From positions 133,328,420 through 133,392,419 of the forward strand of contig NC_080540.1 of the NCBI RefSeq assembly GCF_028640845.1: DNA of 64,000 nucleotides. Reading direction: 5' to 3'. This DNA is from Ahaetulla prasina. Taxonomy: Eukaryota > Chordata > Lepidosauria > Squamata > Colubridae. Under the pieces are notes generated by a model. That model was given only the letters and a program-made list of their open reading frames with translations. It made no database searches and was not told where the DNA came from. A program made the position numbers and the translations under genes. This document shows positions 11,637-23,392 of the stretch, one piece after another; within the stretch, counting starts at the first letter, position 1, and the number at the start of each line of letters is the position of its first letter.

Positions 11637-12129
11637 GATGAAAAAAAGTTCAACAAAAAGAGAAGGTTACATGTGGAAGCATATTTCTTAAACGATTCTA
11701 AAGACTATATGCTTATCGTACACAAGAGTAACATGTCAATAATGCCTATGGACACATCCAATAACATTCAGAATACATCAGTTTTGAATGTGTTTTTTAT
11801 CTTGTAATCTGCTTAGAGTCTCCTTGAATCGTAAGATGGGTGGCAAATTAATTTGACAAAAGAAAATTCACACTAATTATAGCTGCTCCAGTATCACTGT
11901 GGCTTCAGATTGTATTTCCCAGAAACCTGTAGGTTGTGACACAAGAAAAGATAAGGGGTGTATCCTTCCTTTCCCACTTCCCTCTGGCCCCTGCACCCAG
12001 TTGGCTGGTAGTGAAGGCACAACAGGTGAACAGCATTGGCTGCTGTGAAACCAAGGCCACATGTGTTCTCAACCCATGCCGTGGCTAATTAAGACCTCCC
12101 ACAAAGTAACATGGTTGGATCCAAGCAGT
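11637..12129. other. Intergenic sequence, nothing recognised
   Basis: I see no exon, transposon terminus or RNA gene in this stretch. Confidence 0.4.
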
Positions 12130-13380
12130 GTTTAATGCCTGTGCAGGAGGGGATGGTACTGCCTATCCTGAAGAAGGCAGTGGCCGCCTCCTCAAATGGC
12201 CATCTTTGGACTCCACAATATTGGGCAACTTTCATCTAGTCTCCAATCTTCTCTTTTTACAGGTTATTGAGAAGGTGTTAGCACATAGCTACAGAGGACC
12301 CCGGATGAAATGGATTAACTGGACCCTTTTTAGTCTGGATTCAGGCCAGGGCACAACACTCCAACCATATCGGTCACACTTGATGACCTTTGGAGTGGTC
12401 GAAATGGAGGTGGTAGTGTAACCATTTTGGCCCTCCTGAACCTGTCTGGCTTTTAATACCATTGACCATAATATTAATTTGGACTGGCTTTGGGGGTTGG
12501 TGGTAGGAGACACTGGTTTACAGTGGTGCTTCCTTATCTACGGTGTGGGATGCCTCAGGGCTCGATCCTCTCATTGCTCCTTTTTAACATCAGAGGAGAC
12601 AAAATTCAAGGCCCGCAGGCCGGATCCTGCCCACAATGTGGTTAGATCTGGCCTGTGGAGTCACCCTGGAAACAGCGAAGAACCAGGCCGTAGTGCCTTG
12701 GACCGGCCCAGCTAACCACTACATGAAACCGCTAGGGGAGGTCATTTATTGGTATAGACTATGTATTCTGATGATAATTACATATTTCTACCCCAGCCAA
12801 ATAAGTGATGCAACTACAGTGCTGACTGAGTGCCTGAAGGCTGTAAGGGTCTATGTGGGGAGAAATCGGCTTTGGCTCAACCCAGGCAATGTGGGTGGTT
12901 TGTTGTTTTTGATGCCCCCTGAACCAGATGATTCTTCATCTTTGACTTTGGCTTGGTCACCTTCCAACTGGATTCCTGCAATGTGTTCTATACCGAGACC
13001 ACCCAGAAATCTCACGTGGTCCAGAATGCAGCAATGCATAAAGTAAAGGGGGTCCTGAGAGTCAATGTAACACTTATTGCACAAGTTGAACTGGCTTCCC
13101 GTTTCTTTTTGGGCTAAAGTTCAAGATGCTGGTCTTCAAAGCCCTACAAGGCCCAGGACCAGGCTACTGTAGAATCACCTATCTGCATTACTAGATCAGA
13201 TGTGGTAGGCATGCTTAGTACTTGTCCCAAGTATTGTCATCTGAGGGGGAATACGAAGCGTGACTTTTCCATGGCAGCTCCTGCCCTGTTACGTTATGAA
13301 GTTTGGCAGGCCTCCACTCTTTTATCCCTCCATCAGGCTTTAAAAACCTGCCTTTTCCAAGAGTTGGGAGATTAGATGAT
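12130..13380 (+). mobile_element. Decayed CR1-type LINE, reverse transcriptase region
   Basis: Fragments of CR1 reverse transcriptase read in changing + frames: VSNLLFLQVIEKVLAHSY near 12235-12290, MKPLGEVIYWYRLC near 12725, TECLKAVRVYVGRNRLWLNP near 12825-12885, and LVFKALQGPGPGY near 13130. Many stops and frameshifts separate them, so this is an old copy. It is a different lineage from the LINEs at 10770 and 14078. Confidence 0.75.
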
Positions 13381-13439
13381 TTATTCTCTTTCTACAGCCA
13401 CCTATCTCAATTGCCCTGGGCAGCTTATAGTTTATTTAC

Positions 13440-13650
13440 TTGTATCCTGCCCATATTTTTTTTACAAATAAGGCAGTAAATACATCAAACACACTTTCCT
13501 CCTTTTTCCTCCACAACAACCACCCTGTGAGATGGGTTGGGCTGAGAGAGAGTGTGACTGGCCAAGGTCACTCAGTTGGCTTTCATGGCTATATTTGGAC
13601 TAGTGGTCAAGGCATCTAGCTTGATGCCTTGACCACTAGTCCAAATATGT
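13440..13650 (-). mobile_element. tRNA-derived SINE in reverse orientation with inverted head
   Basis: Read on the - strand the sequence has a tRNA-like head (GCTAGATGCCTTGACCACTA), then GTGACCTTGGCCAGTCACAC, CAGCCCAACCCATCTCACAG and GTTGTTGTGGAGGAAAAAGG. The same SINE body occurs at 45265-45460 and 54175-54300. The head is followed by its own inverted copy. Confidence 0.7.
13591..13648. repeat. Perfect 26-bp inverted repeat at a SINE head
   Basis: Arm 13591-13616 starts ATATTTGGACTAGTGGTCAA and arm 13623-13648 is its exact reverse complement, with a 6-base loop TAGCTT. The arm is the A-box region of the adjacent SINE. Confidence 0.95.
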
Positions 13651-13754
13651 ACATATGTACATATACACAGTACAATTAAAATATTTTAAAATAATAAGAA
13701 CATCCAAAATTAATACAGCAGCTGAGTTATTTGGCCAATATACAGCCAGAAAAT

Positions 13755-13930
13755 GGGGCTCTTGGCACCTTCAGCACCCTAGGTCCAAGAATACTGCCAG
13801 GTTTTTAGAGCTTTCCTAGGGTTGGGGGCCATTGTAATCTCCAAAGGGAAGATATTCCATAAAGCAGGGACTACTACAGAAAAGGCCCATGATGAAAGGT
13901 TAGTGCTAACCTGCATGATGAGCTGGTGCC
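13755..13930. repeat. Unclassified interspersed repeat fragment
   Basis: The sequence (GGGAAGATATTCCATAAAGC, AGAAAAGGCCCATGATGAAA) resembles the segment at about 60960-61080 (GATGATGTTCCAGAAGGAGG, ACAAGGCCCTTCTTCTCAGT), so it is an old dispersed repeat, possibly the 3' part of a LINE. The family is not recognised. Confidence 0.45.
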
Positions 13931-14077
13931 ATTTTTTTTCTTGAGTTTTAACCAAGTTGTATACTTTTTACATTTTTATAAGTCTTCAATTTTTGATTGG
14001 GAGTCATCCAGAGTTGGTTGAAAGATGGGCTAGAATTATTTTTAACACCAGAGTTTATATTGTTAATAAAAAGATTT

Positions 14078-15555
14078 ATGTATTTTTATTTTTATTTATT
14101 TTGTCACACAGTATATATCAGCATAAGCATGAAATAATTATACAATATATAAGCATATATATGAGTATGAGTATGTAATAACTATATTAATTGGATATAA
14201 CGAAAGGAAACAATAGGACAGGAACGGTAGGCACGTTTGTGCTCTTATGCACGCCCCTTACAGACCTCTCAGAAATGGGGTGAGGTCAATGGTAGATAGT
14301 TTTTGGTTGAAGGCTTGAAGCTTTGGGGATTTTGGGAAGAGACCACAGAGTCAGGTAGTGTATTTCAAGCATTAACAACTCTGTTACTGAAGTCATATTT
14401 TCTGCAATCAAGATTGGAGCGATTAACATTAAGCTTAAATCTACTGTGTGCCCATGTATTGTTGCAATTGAAGCTGAAGTAGTCTTCGACAGGAAGGACA
14501 TTGCAATAGATGATTCTGTGAGTTAAACACAGGTCCTGTCGAAGGCGGCGGAGTTCTAAGCTTTCTAAACCCAAGATTTCAAGTCTGGTGGCATAAGGTA
14601 TTTTGTTGTATTCAGAGGAGTGGAGAACTCTTCTTGTAAAATATTGCTGGACACGTTCAATTGTATTGATGTTAGAAATATGGTATGGGTTCCAAACAAT
14701 CGAGCTATATTCAAGAATTGGTCTAGCAAATGTTTTGTATGCTCTGGTTAGTAGTGTAGTGTTTTTAGAGAAGAAGCTACACAAGATTAGGTTTACAACT
14801 TTTAAGGCTTTTGCGATGTAGTTACAGTGGGCTTTGGCACTTAGATCATTTGATATGAAAACTCCAAGATCTTTAACAGGGTGGGGGTCATTTGTAAGGT
14901 AATGTCCATCAAGCTTGTACTTAGTGTTTAGGTTCTTTTTTCCAATATGCAAGACTGAGCATTTGCTGGTTGAGATTTGGAGTTGCCAAGTTTTAGACCA
15001 TTCAGATAAAAAGTCTAGGTCTTTTTGGAGGATAGCTGTATTGTTGGTGGTGTTAAATAGTTTGACATCGTCAGCAAAGAGAACACAATTACTTGTAATA
15101 TGGTCAGAGAGATCATTAATATATAATATGAAGAGTGTTGGTCCAAGAACGCTGCCTTGTGGAACGCCACTTTTAACAGGAATAGGATTTGATAGAGCAT
15201 TGCCAATTTCGACCACTTGTTGTCTGTTTGATAGAAAAGCTGTTACCCAATTGTAGAGGGATCCTGAGATGCCGTAGGATTTTAGTTTTAGAAGTTTATC
15301 ATGTAATACTGAGTCGAAAGCTTTACAGAAGTCTATGTAGATTGCATCTATTACTTTGCCCTGATCAAGATTTGTAGTCCATATGTTTTTGCAGTGAAGA
15401 AGTTGTAAATTACATGATAACTGTTTTCTGAAACCAAATTGTTTATTAGAGAGTAGGTTGTTTGTTTCTAGATGAAGGATAATGGATTGGTTGATGATAG
15501 ATTCCATTACTTTGCAGGTGACACAGCAAAGAGAGATCAATAATGGCAAGAACAT
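14078..15555 (-). mobile_element. CR1/jockey-group LINE, 5'-truncated, long open reading frame
   Basis: A reading frame of 396 codons (15555 to 14365) encodes most of a reverse transcriptase. Visible motifs in order are the finger/palm block (AIYIDFCKAFDSVLHDKLLK), the turn GVPQGSVLGPTLFILYINDL, the catalytic box CVLFADDVKLFN and the downstream thumb region ending DYFSFN. The 3' tail carries AACAATAGGACAGGAACGGT-type sequence and ends in a T-rich run on the + strand. The endonuclease region is missing. An intact RT frame over 1.2 kb indicates a recent insertion. Other copies of this family are at 40075, 47791, 32765 and 58971. Confidence 0.85.
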
Positions 15556-15585
15556 AAATACTTTCTATGGATCTTTTCTTTGGTA

Positions 15586-15851
15586 CAGTCATACCTTGGT
15601 ACTCGACTCGTTTGACACTCATCGAATTTGGTACTCAACGCATTTTGGTGCAGAAATTTTGTCCTGGTACTCATTTGTTTGGTACTGGGTGCACAAACTA
15701 GAACTTGTTGGTGTTGGCTGCCTCGTGACTCACTACTATTTCCAGCCAAAACAAAGGATGACATGTTAGTCACATGGTTTATTTAATACTCGTTTTTAGT
15801 ACTTTTCACACCTCCTGGAACCAAGTAATGATGAGTACTAGAGTACCACTG
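15586..15851. mobile_element. Pogo/Tigger-like MITE
   Basis: The left end CAGTCATACCTTGGTACTCG is inverted at the right end (GATGAGTACTAGAGTACCACTG), and TA dinucleotides flank the element at 15584-15585 and 15852-15853. No transposase frame is present. Confidence 0.7.
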
Positions 15852-16092
15852 TATAACAGATTCAACTTATGCCAACAGATCAGAATAATTGTCTAAGGGA
15901 ACGAGAACCTGCTAATGAAATAGCTGTGATCATTTTAGTCAGGATTTTTTGATTTGTATATAGAGTAGTAGTTAGGACAGATCTATAATGTGCTTACACT
16001 GATTAGGAATTTAGTGTTAACTCCAACAATATTAATTACCAACATGAAGTACTGCATCTTAACTGAAAACATATAAAATTTTAAAAATTAGC

Positions 16093-16098
16093 TTTAAT
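16093..16098 (-). terminator. Candidate poly(A) signal of the ANKRD40-family gene
   Basis: ATTAAA on the - strand lies 46 nt after the stop codon. A canonical AATAAA on this strand at about 15779-15784 lies within the MITE. Neither is decisive. Confidence 0.3.
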
Positions 16099-16143
16099 AG
16101 CTTAAAATAGACTATTCACTATCCTTCCTGTAAATCCTAAACT

Positions 16144-16290
16144 TCAATATATCAGGTTGGCTGCTTTGATGTTGTAGCAAGTTTTTTCTATCAGTGTTGT
16201 TACTCCAGCATTTCTGAGAGAAGATGTGATGCTTCTCGCTAAAACTAGCTCCAGCTCTTGAAAATTCTGAAGCCTGGCCACATCTTCATC
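16144..16290 (-). CDS. ANKRD40: ANKRD40-family gene, exon 5 (terminal coding exon)
   Basis: On the - strand, acceptor CTTTCTCCTCCAAG is followed by 48 codons and TGA (16146-16144). The exon starts DEDVARLQNFQELELVLARS and ends IYN-like residues AANLIY. This matches the ANKRD40 C-terminal exon (DKDVARLQDFQELELVL in the mammalian protein) in position, length and phase 0, while the last 28 residues have diverged. It is separated from exon 4 by a 4.9-kb intron into which a LINE has inserted. It was too short to stand out as a long reading frame and was found by splice-phase and family logic. Confidence 0.9.
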   Translation of the reverse strand, partial: DEDVARLQNFQELELVLARSITSSLRNAGVTTLIEKTCYNIKAANLIY

Positions 16291-18449
16291 CTTGGAGGAG
16301 AAAGGAAGTAGTATTTTTAAAATAATTGAAGCAGTTTCAAACTGTGAAACCTAATAATAAAACAGGTAATATAGACTGCATTAAGATGATGGATTACTTT
16401 AATACTACCTTAAGAATCTCAGTTAATGAAAAATGTTCTTTTAAGCTTCAGGAACTGTTCAAGCATTCCATATTTATTATACTAATCCATATTACAGACT
16501 AAACCTAAAAAACTTTTATGAAGCCCCCTTCCCACCACATCCTTGGAACTAGTATATATTTAGTGTAAAGAGGGATGCAAAAGTCTCTCATCTGAACGTA
16601 CTTAGGCTTAATGAAATATCACAATTATCAGTGCTATTCTCAGAGAACTGAGTCTGTCTAGACTTGTCATTGCTATGCTTGTCAGTTAATGCAATTTCTT
16701 CATTAGAAATGGAACATTAGAGGCTAAGAGTTATATGTGCTACCCTTTATATAAATTACTGAAGCACCAGACTTGTACACTGCACTGATAAATTATGCAG
16801 TTTGCTCAGTTTTGAGTTTAGCATCTAGGTAGGAACTGGATTATTCTGGCTCAGAGACCAAAATTGTAGTAGGTTTTGTCAACCTTTCTGCCCTCAGGTA
16901 GCATCATGAAATGACCAGTGTGTGAAAAACTCCCTCTAAATCACCCAAATTTTGTGAGAAAGTCTCAAATCCTTATACCAGTGGCATTTGAGCATTTTCA
17001 TATAAAAATCTCACAAGATTTGTTTCATAGTAAGTTTCAGGTTTATTAGGGGTGACATCAGGCAACTCATAAGTTATGACCTGCAGTGCTAAATGAACCT
17101 GGATAATTGAACGAGTGCTGCTTAAGCAAATCAGCTCAATGCAGAAACAGCCAATCACTAGTATTAAAACAAGGAATAAGAAATCCTGTTCGAGATGTTT
17201 GCTTGCATACAGCTCTATTTTTACTGAGTCTGCAAATCCTTGGAAGAGGAGATAAAATCTTGCAAAAAGATAGTTCAGCGCTTTGGCTTATGATATGAGT
17301 TAAAGTATAAAAAGTAACCAAAAATATTTAGGTATACATATTATATACGTATAAGAAGTGAGCCAACCACTTTTATATTGGATATGCCAGTGCACATAAA
17401 CAGATGCAATTCTGTAGATAGGAGAAGGTTGCAGATCTGTCAGATTAAGGAGGTCAAACAGTGCTTCAACAATAAAAAGGGCAAAAGGCATTGTAAAATC
17501 AGACAAATAATCTATATCATTCTGGTGCAAAGGTCCTCTTACTTCCTGATCAGGCAGATAATAAGGATAGGGGAAGGAACTGCCAACCATTTTCCATGCT
17601 CCCCTTATTTTACTCTGCTGAAATGAACCTAGCAGTTTCTGATTGATTTTTCCATTTTGTATTGCTCTATTGGCTATACTTCCAAAGCTTAACATAGTTA
17701 AAGCACTACTTTGAACACTTTTTCTGAGAGCTGAAGTGTGACTGAGGATGAAACATGGGGTAGTATAATTAGAAGAGCATTGGCAGAATCTCAGAATGAG
17801 AAAGAAGATGGAGACCAATGGGGTTTGCTCATCTAAAACTCTTTACTGCATGATTCAAACTTGGCTGGTTCCTTTTTTTAGAATTGGACGAGCAAAATAT
17901 TTTCCAACATGGATTTCAAGTTACTAATTAAACCCATAATGCTAAAAACAATGAACCAATTGTTCAGAAATGATTGTTTTTGCAAGTATCCTTAACTGAA
18001 TCTTACCTCAACTCCTGCTTGTACATACGAAATAGAAGGTCTGTGAACAGCAGATGCCATACAGGCCTTCCCCCTCTTTGGCATGAAAAAATAATTGTTG
18101 GTTTGTTTTTCTCTGGTCCTTGCTAATACAGATCAGCCAATTGCTTTAGATAAATGGTGATTATGCTCCTAGCAACTAACTGGTGGAACGCTCTGAGGTG
18201 CTCATTTGGGTTTACAAACCTGTACTCCACATTATGCTGACTAACAGCAAGAAGCATTTGGTACAATTCTTATCAAAAACTATTGATTCATTACATGCTT
18301 CAATCATCTATAGAAACTTTACATACAATAATAATAGCAGTGGGGAGAAAAAAACCCACAGCATTCAGGGCAGTGAACTGCAACAAGTGCTTAAATCTTA
18401 AAGTCCATATAAACCAACATTTAAATGGTCAGCTCTTACTTATGTCCCA

Positions 18450-20651
18450 ATTAAAGCTACAGGCATGTTTTGACTGCACTGATTGGAATATTTTTAAAGA
18501 TACCTCTGCAGACCTGGATGAACTCACAGATACTGTAACATCATATGTCAGCTTCTGTGAAGACCTATGTGTACCTACAAGGAACTTGCGAATACACAGT
18601 AACAACAAACCTTGGTTTACACCTAAACTTAAGCAGCTACGACATTCCAAAGAGGAAGCCTACAAAAAAGGTGATAAAATGCTGTACAATCAGGCCAGAA
18701 ATGCACTAACAAGGGAGATAAGAGCAGCAAAAAGAAGCTACTCTGAAAAGCTAAAGAATCAGTTTTCAGCAAATGAACCAGCAAACATGTGGAAAACTCT
18801 TAAAAATATCACCGGCTATGGCAAACCTCCTTCCCAGGCTGAAGGTAATCAACAACTGGCAGATGACCTGAATGAGTTTTACTGCAGGTTTGAAAGGAAA
18901 CTACAGCCACCTATCTCCACAACCCCCATCTCAGACACACCAACAACAGCCAAGCCTCCTACAACTGACCCCATTTCATTGGGTTCACAACCCCTAGTGA
19001 TCACAGAAAAGGAAGTGCAGGACCTATTTCACAGACAAAAGCCAGGAAAAGCTCCAGGCCCAGACAAGATAACTCCTTCTTGCTTAAAAGTCTGTGCTGA
19101 CCAATTGGCCGCATCTTCACCCATATTTTCAATAAATCACTAGAGATGTGTTATGTTCCTTCTTGCTTCAAACGCTCTACCATCATCCCAGTGCCGAAGA
19201 AGCCCACCATCAAGGAACTGAATGACTACAGACCAGTTGCTTTAACATCTGTAGTCATGAAAACCTTTGAAAGGCTAGTGCTTTCCTACCTGAAAACCAT
19301 CACGGATCCGCTGTTAGACCCCTTGCAATTTGCATACCGAGCAAATAGATCAACAGATGATGCTGTTAATATGGCTCTGCACTACATCCTACAACATCTT
19401 GAGTCTCCAAAGACCTATGCAAGGGTCCTTTTTGTAGACTTTAGTTCAGCATTCAATACCATCATTCCAGACATTCTTCTAACTAAGCTAAACCAGCTAC
19501 AGGTACGGAACAGACTTGTAAGTGGATCACAAGCTTCCTAACAAACAGGAAGCAGCAGGTGAAGCTAAGCAAGATCACATCAAATACCTGTACAATTAGC
19601 ACAGGGCCCCCCCAAGGCTGTGTGCTCTCCCCACTTCTCTTCTCTCTGTATACCAATGACTGCATCTCCAATGATCCATCTGTTAAGCTACTGAAGTTCG
19701 CAGATGACACAACAGTGATTGGTCTCATTCGAGACAATGACGAATCCGCATATAGGCGAGAGGTCGAGCGACTAGCCTTGTGGTGCAACCAAAACAAGCT
19801 GGAACTGAACACACTCAAAACCGTAGAAATGGTGGTAGACTTTAGGAGAAACCCTTCCATACTTCCACCTCTCACAATACTTGACAACACAGTATCAACA
19901 GTAGAAACCTTCAAATTTCTGGGTTCTATCATATCGCAAGATCTCAAATGGACAGCTAACATCAAAAACATCATTAAAAAAGGACAACAAAGAATGTTCT
20001 TTCTGCGCCAACTCAGTAAGCTCAAACTGCCCAAGGAGCTGCTGATCCAATTCTACAGAGGAATTATTGAGTCTGTCATTTGCACCTCTATAACTGTCTG
20101 GTTCGGTTCTGCAACCCAACAAGAAAAACACAGACTTCAGAGGATAATTAGAACTGCAGAAAAAATAATTGCTACCAACCTGCCTTCCATTGAGGACCTG
20201 TATACTGCACGAATCAAGAAGAGGGCCGTGAAAATATTTGCAGATCCCTCGCATCCTGGACATAAACTGTTTCAACTCCTACCCTCAAAAGCGCTATAGA
20301 GCACTGCACACCAGAACAACTAGACACAAGAACAGTTTTTTCCCGAAGGCCATCACTCTGCTAAACAAATAATTCCCTCAACACTGTCAGACTATTTACT
20401 GAATCTGCACTACTATTAATCGTTTCATAGTTCCCATCACCAATCTCTTTCCACTTATGACTGTATGACTATAACTTGTTGCTGGCAATCCTTATGATTT
20501 ATATTGATATATTGACCATCAATTGTGTTGTAAATGTTGTACCTTGATGAACGTATCTTTTCTTTTATGTACACTGAGAGCCTATGCACCAAGACAAATT
20601 CCTTCTGTGTCCAATCACACTTGGCCAATAAATTCTATTCTATTCTATTCT
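18450..20651 (+). mobile_element. Snake1-like (CR1/L2-group) LINE, longest copy
   Basis: The copy spans the end of the endonuclease region, the linker with a KKGDKMLYNQARNALTREIR segment, and the full reverse transcriptase: [60 protein letters not shown] and the catalytic KFADDTTVIGLI. Frames change near 19140 and 19500, so it is not translatable as one protein. The 3' UTR ends CACTTGGCCAATAAATTCTA followed by (ATTCT)n to 20651. It lies antisense within intron 4 of the ANKRD40-family gene. The 5' boundary is approximate. Confidence 0.85.
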
Positions 20652-20652
20652 T
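20633..20652. repeat. Short (ATTCT)n at LINE tail
   Basis: About four ATTCT units directly follow the LINE 3' end. Confidence 0.8.
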
Positions 20653-21209
20653 AAGCACCATCCAGGTTCTCCATGGTATGGAACTCTTAACTGGCCTGTC
20701 TCTGGACTGATACTCCAGCCAGAATTGTGCTACATTAATTGCATTAATTTTAAGCTACAATTTATGCTCACTTCCTGAAAGTAAACTGTTCTTCTCTACT
20801 GAGAAGTCTGAAGACTTTCATGCTGAAAACCAGAGGCTGAAGGAACGCTCAAAATATTTTTTTGCTGATTTACAAACATGCACATAGACCGAAAGATTCT
20901 ATCTCTAACTGTTGTTTGAAGGATTTCTTCTTGTATTGTTATCTTGGCAAGGAATATTCTTGCACGCAGTAGTTGTTGGCATGCATGAGAAATTCTGAAC
21001 TGATCCTAAAGCCTTTTTAGATAGCAACACGTTAAAATGTTGGATGTTAATTGTTTCTGCACTACCTAATTAATTAAAAGAATCAATTGTACATCACAAT
21101 AATAACAACTGCTAGTTCCATGTCTCTTATATACTATTTTGGATAGTGAGCAATTTTCAACACTTAATGTCACCAAATAAATGTTTAAAAGAAAATATTT
21201 GTGTTTTAC

Positions 21210-21391
21210 CTTTCTTAATAATGTATTAGGTAATTTTCTAATTTTCTCCACTTGTTCAGAATTAATTCCCAGCTCACAGCAACACACATTGAGCAGATCT
21301 TGGTAAGTCAGTTGTTTTCTGTCCAGTTCAATTTCAATGAAGTCAGATTCTTTAGGATTTTGAACTCTTACTTTAAGCACCAATTCTGTGT
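21210..21391 (-). CDS. ANKRD40: ANKRD40-family gene, exon 4 (conserved C-terminal domain)
   Basis: The exon is 182 bp on the - strand. It reads TELVLKVRVQNPKESDFIEI, then LDRKQLTYQDLLNVCCCELG and NSEQVEKIRKLPNTLLRK before GTAAAA. This is the best-conserved block of the ANKRD40 family, a compact domain of unknown biochemical function. Phase is consistent: one base is taken from exon 3 and the exon ends in phase 0. Two AGs six bases apart (..AAG at 21392-21393 and ACACAG at 21386-21387, read on the - strand) could both serve as acceptor, giving a product two residues shorter. The Cys triplet VCCCELG is retained. Confidence 0.92.
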
Positions 21392-21803
21392 CTTTATATG
21401 GGGGGGAAACATATATATTCACATGAAATAAATAAGCTCATTAACAAGTACAGGAACTAAAGTGATAAATTCTCTCCAATCCCCAAATCATCTTCTTTAA
21501 ACTATGTCCTTCATTAACAGAAGAAAGAAATGGCTCCAGACAATTATGATTAACAGAAGAGATTAACTGCCGACTAAATTAGGAAGCTGGAGATACTGAG
21601 GGCAGGGCTTCCCTGAAGGAGGAAATGCCAAATCACTGCTGCATTCTTGCCAAGTGGCCATATCTATCATTGGGGTCAAACTTGACTTGAGACAGACTTT
21701 ACCGTAGAATGTAATGGAAAATGAAGACCGAAATATAGTGCTAAAGGTTATGGCAAATTGATAATAAGATTGCAGACAAAGGAAAAAGGGATTCACCATT
21801 ATA

Positions 21804-22201
21804 CAGGTAGTCCTCAAATTACAACCACAATTGGGACCAAAATTTCTATTACTAAGCAAGACAGTTGTTCAATGAGTTTTGCCCCATTTTATGATCTTTC
21901 TTGCCACTGTTGTTAAGTGAATCACTACAGTTAAATTACTAACACAGTTGTTAAGTGAATCTGACTTCCCCATTGATTTTTCTTGTCAGAAGTTTGCAAA
22001 AGGTGATCACATGACCCCAGGACACTGAAACTATCATTAGATACAGGCCAGTTGCCAAGTATCTGAATTTTTATCACCTGACTGTGGGGACGCTGCAACG
22101 GTCATGAAAAACAGTCACAAATGTGAAAAACGATCGTAAGTCACTTTTGTCAGTGTGGTCGTAACTTCAAACGGTCATTAAATGAAGTCAAAGACTACCT
22201 T
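21804..22201. mobile_element. MITE, CAGGTAGTCCTC family
   Basis: It starts TA/CAGGTAGTCCTCAAATTACA and carries the family body (TTAAGTGAATCTGACTTCCC, GTGATCACATGACCCCAGGA). It ends GTCAAAGACTACCTTG, a slightly degraded inverted terminus. It lies between exons 3 and 4 of the ANKRD40-family gene. Confidence 0.75.
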
Positions 22202-22347
22202 GAACTCCCAAGGTGCCCTGGGCTCCTAGAACTATTGCTGCCTCTCCTAGTGCCCATCCAACCCCCCCTGCTTTATTAGGGTTGCTTGCCCATTGGAGAA
22301 GAGCAAACCTGATAAACAACCTATGAAGAAGGATAAAGAAACATTAC

Positions 22348-22869
22348 TTGAAAAGTTTTCAGTAGCATGCATATTGCATGGAAAAGTTCCATTGGAAAAC
22401 AGTGGCTGTAACGCTAACTCTGCCTCCACTGTGGCACCATTTTTTTGGTTAGGCATATGTTGTGTAGATGGACATGAAGTCAAGTGATCTCTGTTGTGAC
22501 ATGTAGATGAAGAAAATGAGGGGCTAGAGCTTTGAACTCTAGACTTTATATCTTCGGATGCTTCTGCAACCACGGATGAAATGAGCTCTTCAACCCAAAA
22601 GTGTTTCCCAGGGAGTTCGGTTTCTTTGTGCAAAGAAATGGCCATGCCATTGTTTTCTGCCTGAACTGAGGATAAACAAAGGCTAGTATCACCAGCAGAT
22701 AAATGAGGTCTGGCAGCATTATTTTCTTTGGGTGGAACAGCCATAAGAGTGGCACCATCCCCTTTTTGATTGTAAGTCCCTGGAAATGACTCATTGGTGA
22801 GACAGTTTGCCATACTCAGCAGCTTTAAGTTATTCACTTCTTGATTATCGCCACCGTCCACTTCAGGAG
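22348..22869 (-). CDS. ANKRD40: ANKRD40-family gene, exon 3 (divergent linker)
   Basis: The exon is 522 bp on the - strand, between acceptor TTTTCTCCCAATAG and donor TTTTCAA/GTAATG. It encodes about 174 residues starting APEVDGGDNQEVNNLKLLSM and ending near FPCNMHATENFS. It is Ser/Asn/Pro-rich without a recognised domain, like the long central exon of ANKRD40, and ends at the same place in the family alignment (..FPxNM..). Phases (in with two bases, out with one) fit exons 2 and 4. Only short anchors such as the FPCNM end resemble mammalian ANKRD40, so the linker is evolving fast. Confidence 0.85.
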
Positions 22870-23037
22870 CTATTGGGAGAAAATAAAATAAAATAAAAAC
22901 ATATTTTAAACCACTATCTCCTATGAAAACAGTTACTCCCATGCATTCCAGAATCAGCAGAACTAACTATACCTCAATTTCGAGCGACAAGTTTTAACTG
23001 CAAAGGAACAGCAAACAATTTAAATGCAAGAGAAATA

Positions 23038-23392
23038 CAGGTAGTCCTCGAGTTATGGCCACAATTGAGCCCAAAATTTATGTGGCTAAGTGAAACATTT
23101 AAGTGAGTTTGCCCCACTTTACGACTTCTCGCCACAATTGCATTGCACTTAAGTTAGTAATGTGGTTAAGTGAATTCTGCTTCCCCCACTGACTTTGCTT
23201 GTCAGAAGGTCGCAAAAGGGAATCATGTGACCCTGGGAAGCTGCAACCGTCATAAATATGAGTCGGTTGCCAAACATCTGAATTTTGATCACATGATTAT
23301 GAGATGCTGCAGAGGCTGAAACTGTGAAAAATGGTCATAAGTCACTTTTTTCAGTCCTGTTGTAACTGAACGGTCACTAAATGAACTACCTG
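23038..23392. mobile_element. MITE, CAGGTAGTCCTC family, intact ends
   Basis: TA/CAGGTAGTCCTCGAGTTATG at the left and AATGAACTACCTG/TA at the right give inverted termini with a TA target duplication. The body includes GGTCATAAGTCACTTTTTTC. It lies in intron 2 of the ANKRD40-family gene. Confidence 0.8.

Larger units (their letters stand above)
16291..21209 (-). other. ANKRD40-family intron 4
   Basis: The intron donor is AAGAAAG/GTAAAA and the acceptor TCCTCCAAG on the - strand. It contains the LINE copy at about 18450-20651. Between 16300 and 18450 I see nothing assignable; a 172-codon open frame on the - strand at 17300-17818 has no recognised family and lacks splice-site support. Confidence 0.8.

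Noticed and set aside
12128..13046. Short + strand open frames that look like small genes
   Set aside because: They are pieces of a decayed CR1 reverse transcriptase in shifting frames.
17300..17818. 172-codon open frame on the - strand in intron 4 of the ANKRD40-family gene
   Set aside because: No recognisable domain, no splice or promoter context, and composition like random AT-rich sequence.
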